Below are positions 43,208 through 49,351 of a DNA stretch of 64,000 nucleotides, one piece after another. The notes under the pieces are model-generated. The model was not told where the DNA came from. It did not search any database and was given only the letters and a program-made list of their open reading frames with translations. The DNA comes from Microbacterium sp. SORGH_AS_0862 (GTDB lineage Bacteria > Actinomycetota > Actinomycetes > Actinomycetales > Microbacteriaceae). Numbering within the stretch: position 1 is the stretch's first letter; every line of letters begins with the position of its first letter. Where the stretch lies: the NCBI RefSeq assembly GCF_030818795.1, contig NZ_JAUTAY010000001.1, positions 496,001 through 560,000 on the forward strand. Reading direction: 5' to 3'. The translations under genes and the position numbers were made by a program.

Positions 43208-44725
43208 ATGACCAGCGATTCTATGCAGGCGGGATGGCATCCAGATCCGTCGGGCCACTTTGAGCAGCGGTATTGGGACGGCTCCAACTGGACGGAACAT
43301 GTGTTCGCTGGGGGCCTCCAATCTGTCGCACCGATCGCCCGCAGCCGCGCGGAGGCTCGTGCCCTAGCTTCCCGACCCGCGCAGGACGTCAGTCAGCCGG
43401 AGAACACGACCGGGAACACACAATCCACGGAACCGGCACCTCCAGCAAGAAGTGATGACAACCAGCTGGCTCTTGAGAAGATCCCGCTCGTCCGCGTGCG
43501 CAAACACGCCGAAAAGCTCCGTTCAGAGGTGGCGCGGCTGCAGGGACTCATTGATCAATACGGGCTCCCGGAAGTCGCAGCCCTGGATGACATGAAGCAT
43601 CATCTCGCGCGGGAGGTTGAGGGCGCCCGGGCGCAGGTTTCGGTTGCGGCGACCGAGTTGCGTTCGCGACAGGCTGAGATTGCGACGGCAGAAGCGACTC
43701 TGCTCGATCTTCGAGGCGCTGTCGAAGTGCAAGAACTCGGCCTGTATGACTATGAGCATCCCGCCGAAGACTCCGTCGCCCTCGGCACGCAACTCGAAGC
43801 GCTACGTGCGGATATCAAGTCGGCTGTCCGTATGGGGCGCGCTACGGACGCGAAGAGCAACTTCACCTTCAACAACAGCACAGCCAAAGGAGCGAAGTTC
43901 GTCCGTGACATGTCCAAGCTTATGCTCCGCTCCTACAACGCAGAAGCAGAGAACTGCGTCAAGGCTGTTCGTGCCGGGAACCTGCACACCGCTCAAAAGC
44001 GGCTAACAACAGCCATGGAACAGATTGCCCGACTCGGGACCATGATCGATCTGAGCATCACCGCGTACTTCCATGAGCTGCGTCTGCGCGAACTGGAACT
44101 TGCCAACCGGCACCTCCAGGCCGTCCAAGCGGAGAAGGAAGCGGACCGCGCGCACCGCGAGGAGCTCCGAGAACAGCGAAAGGCTGAGAGAGAACTCGCC
44201 GCGGAGAAAGCTCAACTGGAGAAGGAACGCGGACACTATGCGAATACGATCGCGGCCCTAGAAGCCAATGGTGACCACGAAGGCGCTGAACGTATGCGAG
44301 CGCGCCTCGCGGACGTCGAGCATGCCATTGAGAATGTCGACTACCGAGCAGCCAACATCCGAGCGGGCTACGTGTACGTCATCAGTAATGTCGGTTCGTT
44401 CGGTCCGGACGTCGTCAAGATCGGGCTTACCCGTCGACTCGAGCCGATGGACCGCGTCAATGAACTCGGCGACGCATCGGTGCCCTTCCGCTTCGACGTC
44501 CACGCCCTCTTTTTCGCCGACGACGCCGTCGGCATCGAAGCCATGCTGCACCAGCACTTCGCGGATCGCCGCATCAACAAAGTCAACCTGCGCCGCGAAT
44601 ACTTCCGTGCAACGCCCACAGAAGTGCGTGAGGTGCTGAAGGCGCAGTCCGTCGAGCTTCTAGATTTCAAGCTCGACCCCGCTGCCGAAGAGTACATGGC
44701 TACTCAGGCGCTGCAAGGGAGCTAG
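43208..44725 (+). CDS. DUF2510 / coiled-coil (DUF4041-like) / T5orf172 GIY-YIG-like protein
   Basis: A 505-aa protein with three parts. Residues about 6-32 are a DUF2510 module (AGWHPDPSGHFEQRYWDGSNWTEHV without its usual following membrane helix). Residues about 95-385 are mostly long charged coiled coil, with a central KSNFTFNNSTAKGAKFVRDM segment typical of DUF4041 proteins. Residues about 385-480 resemble the T5orf172/MUG113 domain, a GIY-YIG relative: GYVYVISN, VKIGLTRR, a downstream IEAMLHQHF with the acidic residue, and NLRREYFRA. Such C-termini occur in phage and defence-type proteins and are predicted DNA nucleases or binders. GC is clearly lower than in neighbours (two hand-counted lines give 52-57%). 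It is the only gene between two direct repeats beside tRNA-Arg. Confidence 0.8.
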   Translation: MTSDSMQAGWHPDPSGHFEQRYWDGSNWTEHVFAGGLQSVAPIARSRAEARALASRPAQDVSQPENTTGNTQSTEPAPPARSDDNQLALEKIPLVRVRKHAEKLRSEVARLQGLIDQYGLPEVAALDDMKHHLAREVEGARAQVSVAATELRSRQAEIATAEATLLDLRGAVEVQELGLYDYEHPAEDSVALGTQLEALRADIKSAVRMGRATDAKSNFTFNNSTAKGAKFVRDMSKLMLRSYNAEAENCVKAVRAGNLHTAQKRLTTAMEQIARLGTMIDLSITAYFHELRLRELELANRHLQAVQAEKEADRAHREELREQRKAERELAAEKAQLEKERGHYANTIAALEANGDHEGAERMRARLADVEHAIENVDYRAANIRAGYVYVISNVGSFGPDVVKIGLTRRLEPMDRVNELGDASVPFRFDVHALFFADDAVGIEAMLHQHFADRRINKVNLRREYFRATPTEVREVLKAQSVELLDFKLDPAAEEYMATQALQGS

Positions 44726-44767
44726 CGCGACAAAAGAGGGCGTGCCAGGCCTTGCGCCGCCGTTGAG

Positions 44768-44786
44768 CCCGCCGAGGCTCGGCGGG
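44768..44786 (+). terminator. Hairpin after the island gene
   Basis: An 8-bp GC-rich stem (44768-44775 with 44779-44786) with a 3-base loop begins 42 bp past the stop at 44725. Confidence 0.5.
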
Positions 44787-44793
44787 GGTGCCT

Positions 44794-44828
44794 TGAGCTC
44801 GAACACCGGGCATCAAGAAGGCCCCGAT
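44794..44828. repeat. Right imperfect direct repeat of the accessory island
   Basis: Starts TGAGCTCGAA and ends AGGCCCCGAT, matching 42999-43033 at 29 of 35 positions. Its right half is also the left arm of the hairpin at 44815-44851. Confidence 0.75.
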
Positions 44829-44851
44829 CCGCGGAAGGATCGAGGCCTCTT
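44815..44851 (-). terminator. Terminator hairpin downstream of tRNA-Arg
   Basis: Arms 44815-44830 and 44837-44851 pair with one bulge and one wobble pair around a short loop. It starts 9 bases beyond the 3' end of the tRNA on the minus strand. Confidence 0.6.
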
Positions 44852-44859
44852 GTACGCCG

Positions 44860-44932
44860 TGCCCCCGGAGGGATTCGAACCCCCGACCTACGGTACCGGA
44901 AACCGGCGCTCTATCCCCTGAGCTACGGAGGC
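44860..44932 (-). tRNA. tRNA-Arg (anticodon CCG)
   Basis: A 73-base cloverleaf. The acceptor stem GCCTCCG pairs with CGGGGGC with one G-U wobble, the D arm is GCTC/GAGC, and the T arm is GGGGG-TTCGAAT-CCCTC. The anticodon CCG at 44897-44899 reads codon CGG. The anticodon stem has a C-U mismatch at 27-43, a mild oddity. The discriminator is A and CCA is not encoded. Its 3' end points to the accessory island. Confidence 0.93.
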
Positions 44933-44979
44933 GTACCGATCGAGACTATCACCGCCCGCTCCGGCCCCGTGACGACGGG

Positions 44980-46266
44980 TCAGGGGTATCCGCGGGTCCA
45001 GAGGCCGTAGACGGCGAAGAACTGCAGCACGACGAGGCCGATCAGGATGCCGTTGCGTGCGCGCTTGGAGGCGGACAGCTTCTCGTGCGCGAGAAGCGGA
45101 GACATCGGCATCAGCAGGCGGAACGTGCTGGCCTGCGGCAGGAAGACGCCGAAGATGTAGAGCCCGTAGCTGAGCCCGTACGCCGCGACCACGATGCCGA
45201 GCTTGCGCACCGGCCGTGACCAGATCAACAGGGCGAAGCCCACCATGAGCGCAATCACGAGCAGCCAGCCGAACACGCTCAGGTACTCGCCCATGAAACG
45301 GAACCACGGCGTGAGGGGCATGAACTCGCCGTTGCCGACGAACGGACGCCACCAGGCCGTCTCCGTGAGGAGGTAGGCGTGCGGGGTTCCGGTCCACGCA
45401 TCCGCGATCCACGACCAGGCGAGCCCGGCCAGCGCGGTGACACCGCCGGCCACGAGCAGCCCCACCACCTCGCGGCGCGGGAACGGGTCGACCGCCCGAC
45501 GCCGCCAGCGCACGAGGAAGACGATGCCCAGAGCCAGAGCGAGAGCGAGGGCGCCGGGTCGAGTGAACGCCGCGATCAGCGCGATCGGGGTGATCCACAC
45601 GTATTTGCGCTTGACGGCCAGCAGCAGCGCGGCGAAGGTCAGCGTGAGCACGAGCGATTCCGCGTAGGCGATGACGAACACGAACGACAGCGGCGCGAAG
45701 GAGAAGAAGATCACGGCCCACTTGGCCTGGCGCGGCGAGGTGACCGCGCGCAGCAGCAGGAACAGCAGCACGGTCGCCGTGGCGCTGAAGAAGATGCTGA
45801 GTCCGATCCCGGCTGCACGCCAGTCGGAGCCCACGAGGTCTCCGACCAGGCGCTCCAGCCACGGATAGATCGGCAGAAAGGCCCAGTCGTTCTCGAGCAC
45901 GTTGCCGTTGGGACCGATCGGGATGACGGGCGGGTAGCCGATCAGCGAGATGCGACCGTAACGGTCGGCGTCCCACCCCGTCAGGAAGGCGGCGAAGGTG
46001 CCGACGGGTCGGTCCTGCGCGCCGAAGCCCCATCCCGCGCCCGTCGAGACCAGGTACCAGAAGAGCAGGAACGCGAGGTTCACACCGCGGGCGATGGCCC
46101 AATAGCCCAGCACCTGGGCGAGTTCGATCCGCCGAACCGCGCGTACGCGGGGATCAGGTCGGGATGCGTCGTCGACCCAGCCGTGTATGGCCGTCGCCAC
46201 GCGCCGCCATCGCGGCGTGCGCGTGTTCTCAGAATCGGCATGCAGTTGCGAACCGGTCACCGTCAC
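44980..46266 (-). CDS. Mannosyltransferase-like (PIG-V-type) polytopic membrane protein
   Basis: A 428-aa protein with about ten membrane helices after a hydrophilic 50-residue start. The first external loop contains FLTGWDADRYGRISLIGYP, the WDxxxY type of motif found in GT-C and PIG-V-like mannosyltransferases, followed by FLPIYPWLERLVG. Such enzymes use polyprenyl-phosphate mannose to glycosylate lipids or polysaccharide outside the membrane. Acceptor and role are unknown. The GTG start 46266 has GAGAGGAAAG upstream, and a TAGGAT hexamer at 46295-46300 could be the promoter. It is monocistronic and next to tRNA-Arg. Confidence 0.75.
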   Translation of the reverse strand: MTVTGSQLHADSENTRTPRWRRVATAIHGWVDDASRPDPRVRAVRRIELAQVLGYWAIARGVNLAFLLFWYLVSTGAGWGFGAQDRPVGTFAAFLTGWDADRYGRISLIGYPPVIPIGPNGNVLENDWAFLPIYPWLERLVGDLVGSDWRAAGIGLSIFFSATATVLLFLLLRAVTSPRQAKWAVIFFSFAPLSFVFVIAYAESLVLTLTFAALLLAVKRKYVWITPIALIAAFTRPGALALALALGIVFLVRWRRRAVDPFPRREVVGLLVAGGVTALAGLAWSWIADAWTGTPHAYLLTETAWWRPFVGNGEFMPLTPWFRFMGEYLSVFGWLLVIALMVGFALLIWSRPVRKLGIVVAAYGLSYGLYIFGVFLPQASTFRLLMPMSPLLAHEKLSASKRARNGILIGLVVLQFFAVYGLWTRGYP

Positions 46267-46369
46267 GACTTTCCTCTCCCCGCGTGGCGCGAGCGATCCT
46301 AGGCGAAGCGGCTATGCCGGCCCCCACAGGATGCTCCCATCTTCGAGCGCCGAGCAAAAGCCTGTGCGC

Positions 46370-46693
46370 TCAGGAAGCGTCACCCGTAAGCTTCAGCCCG
46401 ATCACGCAGCCCACGAGCCCGGCGATCAGCAGCAGCCTCACGATCGTGAACGGCTCGGCGCCGGTGACCATCGCCCAGATCACCGTCAGTGCGGCTCCGA
46501 TCCCGACCCAGATCGCGTAGGCGGTGCCGGTCGGGATCTCGCGCATGGCGAGCGCAAGACCGCCCATGCTCAGCACGAGCGCCACCGCGAAGACGATGCT
46601 CGGCAGGGGTTTCGACAGCCCCTCGGACCGGCCCAAAGCGCTGGCCCAGACGGCTTCGAGCACTCCGGAGACGATCAGGACGACCCACGACAT
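46370..46693 (-). CDS. gdx: SMR-family guanidinium exporter (Gdx/SugE type)
   Basis: A 107-aa four-helix small multidrug resistance protein. The residues that mark the guanidinium-specific Gdx branch are present: Glu13 in VSGVLEAVW, Trp16, Ser42, Tyr59 and Trp62 (TAYAIWVG). It begins MSWVVLIVSGVLEAVWAS, close to SugE. Gdx works as a homodimer exporting guanidinium in exchange for protons. A guanidine-III riboswitch-like RNA lies directly upstream, with GAAAGG ending 6 bases before ATG 46693, which strongly supports the substrate. Earlier SugE labels (quaternary ammonium resistance) are less likely. Confidence 0.92.
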   Translation of the reverse strand: MSWVVLIVSGVLEAVWASALGRSEGLSKPLPSIVFAVALVLSMGGLALAMREIPTGTAYAIWVGIGAALTVIWAMVTGAEPFTIVRLLLIAGLVGCVIGLKLTGDAS

Positions 46694-46704
46694 GACGTGC
46701 CTTT

Positions 46705-46746
46705 CGGCCAGTCTTGTCGCTCTCCGGGTACTGATCCGTCGTCCGG
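46705..46746 (-). ncRNA. Guanidine-III riboswitch (ykkC-III)
   Basis: Read on the minus strand, the segment carries the conserved blocks of the guanidine-III class in order: CCGGACGA, then GTACCCGG, then GACAAGAC followed by TGG. The two CCGG copies and the variable arm (CAG with CTG) allow the compact pseudoknot known for this class. It ends 11 bases before the gdx ATG and abuts the ribosome binding site, so guanidinium binding would free translation. The class is known mainly in Actinobacteria ahead of guanidinium exporters. Confidence 0.88.
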
Positions 46747-46769
46747 GGGTCCGGTCGGGACCCGGCACG

Positions 46770-46775
46770 ACCCTA
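46770..46775 (-). promoter_or_regulatory. Putative -10 for gdx
   Basis: TAGGGT on the minus strand, 23 bases before the riboswitch core. A long imperfect hairpin lies between hexamer and riboswitch. Confidence 0.4.
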
Positions 46776-46797
46776 TCGGACGTGGCCGAACAGCAGC

Positions 46798-47637
46798 TCA
46801 GAGGAGGAACAAGCCGTCGACGAGACCCGGGTTGTGAGCGTGGACGAGCACCCCGAACACGACCGCGTCGAACAGCAGATGCACCGTGACGACGTAGGCG
46901 AGCGAGCGGGTGCGCAAGAAGATGTACCCCTGCAACAGCGCGAACGGAACGGTCAGAACGGGCCCCCAGGCGCGGTAGCCGAGTTCCCACAGGAACGAGA
47001 CGAAGACGATCGCCTGGACGAGATTCGCGGTCAGATCGGGCAGGTGCCGACGCAGCAGCGCGAAGACGGTGCAGATGAAGAACAGCTCGTCCCAGATCCC
47101 GACGGCTCCGACGCCGATGAACAGGCGGGCGATGAGATCGGGGGTGTCCACCACGGGCCAGTTCTGATAGACGCCCGAGCTGATGAAGTAGAACGGCAGG
47201 ATGAGCCACCCGAGCACGAGCACCGCCACCAGCCACATCCACTGGAACCGGCTCCATCGGCCGCCCCCGCGCCACGGGAAGCGGATGGCGCGGTCGCGAT
47301 AGACGAACCTCGACACGACATAGGGAACGGCGACGGCCGCGCCCAGCGCGATGGTGAATCGCACCATCGCGGCATTGTCGAGCTCTGCCGCGAGCGGGAT
47401 GGCGCTGACGATCAGCATCCCGGCGGAGATCAGTGACAGATCGCGAAGCAGCGATGTGTCGCCCGGCTGGCCGCGATCCGCCCACCATGCCGTGACGAGC
47501 CCCGCCGCGAGCATGCTCCACCCCAGCCAGGGAGTGAGGAGCACGAAGAACGCCGGTGCGGCGAGCGCGACCAGCAGGGAGGCCGCGAGCGGCCGCATCC
47601 GCAGCGGGATACGGCTGGTCGTTTGCGCGGCGGGCAC
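46798..47637 (-). CDS. CPBP-family (CAAX protease-like) membrane protein with degenerate motifs
   Basis: A 279-aa protein with about eight membrane helices. The CPBP glutamic-protease region is recognisable, but motif 1 reads WDELFFIC where active members have EExxxR, and the motif 2 His is not evident in FVSFLWEL. Motif 3 is present as HLLFD. Catalytic activity is therefore doubtful. It may be a bacteriocin-immunity-like or regulatory relative. The GTG start 47637 lies 1 bp after the trmB stop, so the two are co-transcribed. Confidence 0.72.
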   Translation of the reverse strand: MPAAQTTSRIPLRMRPLAASLLVALAAPAFFVLLTPWLGWSMLAAGLVTAWWADRGQPGDTSLLRDLSLISAGMLIVSAIPLAAELDNAAMVRFTIALGAAVAVPYVVSRFVYRDRAIRFPWRGGGRWSRFQWMWLVAVLVLGWLILPFYFISSGVYQNWPVVDTPDLIARLFIGVGAVGIWDELFFICTVFALLRRHLPDLTANLVQAIVFVSFLWELGYRAWGPVLTVPFALLQGYIFLRTRSLAYVVTVHLLFDAVVFGVLVHAHNPGLVDGLFLL

Positions 47638-47638
47638 C

Positions 47639-48369
47639 TCAGCCGCCCGATCGCCGATAGGCGAGGTCGCGGATCGCGCGCCCTACCCTTTCGCCCTTGC
47701 GCTCGAACGCCGTGACGACACGCCCCTCGAAGCGCGGCGCCCATTCGCCTTCGAAAGCCCGGTCGAACGCCGTCGCCTCATCGAGGACGGAGCGCATCTG
47801 CAGCGCGTAGTCCTCCCAGTCGGTGGCCAGGCGCAGCATCCCACCGGGGCGGAGCGCGCGCGCGAGCGTCGGCACGACGTCCGGCTTCACCAGCCGCCGC
47901 TTCGTGTGCTTCTTCTTGTGCCACGGGTCGGGGAAGAAGATCCAGACCTCATCGGCCGAACCCGCCGGCAGGAGATGTTCCAGCACCTCGGGGGCGTTCG
48001 CCTCGACGAGGCGCAGGTTGCGAACGCGCCGGCGCGGTCGGCGTCGAGCATGGTCCGCGCGAGTCCCGCGCGGAAGACCTCCACCGCGAGGAAGTCGATG
48101 TCGGGTCGCGTGGTCGCCGCGTGCACGATGGCGTGGCCTTGCCCGGAGCCGATCTCGACGATCAGCGGAGCCTGCCGGCCCCACACCGTCGACACATCGA
48201 TCTGCGCGTCGGCAGCGACCGAGGTGGCGGCGTTCTCACGCGTCACCGGCAGCAGCAGGTGCGGGCCGAGCTCGGCCCAGGCGCGCTCCTGCGCCTCCGA
48301 CATCCTCCCGCTGCGGCGCACGAACGAGACGGGGCGATCGCGGAAGACGCCGGATGCGGGATCGGTCAT
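47639..48369 (-). pseudogene. trmB: tRNA (guanine-N7-)-methyltransferase, frameshifted
   Basis: From ATG 48369 the reading gives the normal start and SAM motif (LIVEIGSGQGHAIVHAA), then leaves frame after LDADRAG near 48024-48030. The rest lies in another frame: RNLRLVEANAPEVLEHLLP, then FFPDPWHKKKHTKRRLV (the substrate-binding motif) and RLATDWEDYA, to the stop at 47639. The observed GGCGCGTT fits either a 2-base insertion or a 1-base loss. TrmB makes m7G46 in tRNA. Both halves are well conserved, so sequencing error is likely. It has a leaderless-type promoter and is followed by the CPBP gene. Confidence 0.84.
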
Positions 48370-48375
48370 CCCCCC

Positions 48376-48381
48376 AGGATA
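48376..48381 (-). promoter_or_regulatory. Putative -10 of a leaderless promoter (trmB)
   Basis: TATCCT on the minus strand ends exactly 6 bases (all G) before ATG 48369. Confidence 0.6.
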
Positions 48382-48390
48382 CGAAGCGCC

Positions 48391-49227
48391 TCAGGCCGTG
48401 ACGAAGTCGATGAGTTCCTCGACGCGCCCCAACAGCGCAGGCTCCAGGTCGCGGTAGCTGTGGACGCTCGCGAGGATGCGCTGCCACGCACGCGCGAGGT
48501 CGGCTTTGTCGCGCGCCGGCCAGCCCAGCCCGCGACACACGCCCGTCTTCCAGTCGATGCCCCGCGGCACCTCCGGCCACCCCGGGATCCCGACCGCGCG
48601 CGGCGTGACGCATTGCCACACGTCGACGAACGGATGACCGACGATGCGCACGTGGTCGCCGTGTCGGCCGCGCGCGACCTCCGCCGCGATCCTCGACTCC
48701 TTCGACCCCGCGACGAGGTGGTCGACGAGAACGCCGTATCGACGCTCGGCCGTCGGCGGCTCCGCCTCGAGCAGGTCGGAAAGCAGGTCGATGCCCTCGA
48801 GATACTCCACGACCACGCCCTCCACGCGCAGGTCGTCGCCCCACACCTTCTCGACGAGCTCGGCGTCGTGCTTGCCCTCGACGAGGATGCGGCTCGGCCG
48901 GGCGATACGGGCACGCTGATCTGCGACCGCGAACGACCCGGATGCGGTGCGGGCGCGCCCGACGGCGGCGGGCACCGCCGACGGCGCCACGAGGCGGACG
49001 GCCTCGCCGTCGATGAGGAAGCCGGGGCCGAGCGAGAACATGCGTCGCCGACCGGTGCGATCCTCGAGTTCGACGAGTCCGCCCTCGACCGACGTCACCG
49101 CGCCGCAGAACCCGTCCTCGGCGACCTCGACCACCGTGTCGCGCTGGGCGGGGACCTCCGCGAGGGCCTTCGCATTCCGCTCCCGCCAGCCGGCGGCGAG
49201 CACATCCGTGGGGTACCGGTCATCCAT
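48391..49227 (-). CDS. DUF3097 protein with Toprim-like core
   Basis: A 278-aa protein of the actinobacterial DUF3097 family. The middle shows a Toprim-like pattern: Glu in ILVEGKHDAELV near residue 117, and VEYLEGIDLL and GVLVDHLVAGSKESRIA with the acidic residues and a Ser/Lys pair. Toprim folds occur in primases, topoisomerases and OLD nucleases, so a nucleic-acid role is possible but untested. ATG 49227 gives the family start MDDRYPTDV. TACGCT at 49238-49243 lies 10 bases upstream. It precedes trmB with 21 bp between. Confidence 0.8.
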   Translation of the reverse strand: MDDRYPTDVLAAGWRERNAKALAEVPAQRDTVVEVAEDGFCGAVTSVEGGLVELEDRTGRRRMFSLGPGFLIDGEAVRLVAPSAVPAAVGRARTASGSFAVADQRARIARPSRILVEGKHDAELVEKVWGDDLRVEGVVVEYLEGIDLLSDLLEAEPPTAERRYGVLVDHLVAGSKESRIAAEVARGRHGDHVRIVGHPFVDVWQCVTPRAVGIPGWPEVPRGIDWKTGVCRGLGWPARDKADLARAWQRILASVHSYRDLEPALLGRVEELIDFVTA

Positions 49228-49307
49228 AACGCCGAGCAGCGTAACCAGCGCGCACGCACATATCCGGGAGCGACCCGCATCCATGGCGTACACAGACTCG
49301 CCCTCAA

Positions 49308-49313
49308 TAGACT
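49308..49313 (+). promoter_or_regulatory. Putative -10 for the TPM-domain gene
   Basis: TAGACT lies 38 bases before ATG 49352, giving a leader of about 30 bases with a GAGGGAGG ribosome binding site. Confidence 0.4.
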
Positions 49314-49351
49314 CGGACGAGGGCGGAGTCCGCCCCCGAGGGAGGCCATCG

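Noticed and set aside
42973..44860. Prophage or integrative element with its own integrase.
   Set aside because: Only one gene is present, with no integrase, structural or replication gene.
46705..46800. Guanidine-I (ykkC) riboswitch considered for the gdx leader because of a TAGGGT and a CCGGAGAG string.
   Set aside because: The ordered CCGGACGA, GTACCCGG and GACAAGAC blocks fit guanidine-III much better; TAGGGT is better read as a -10 hexamer.
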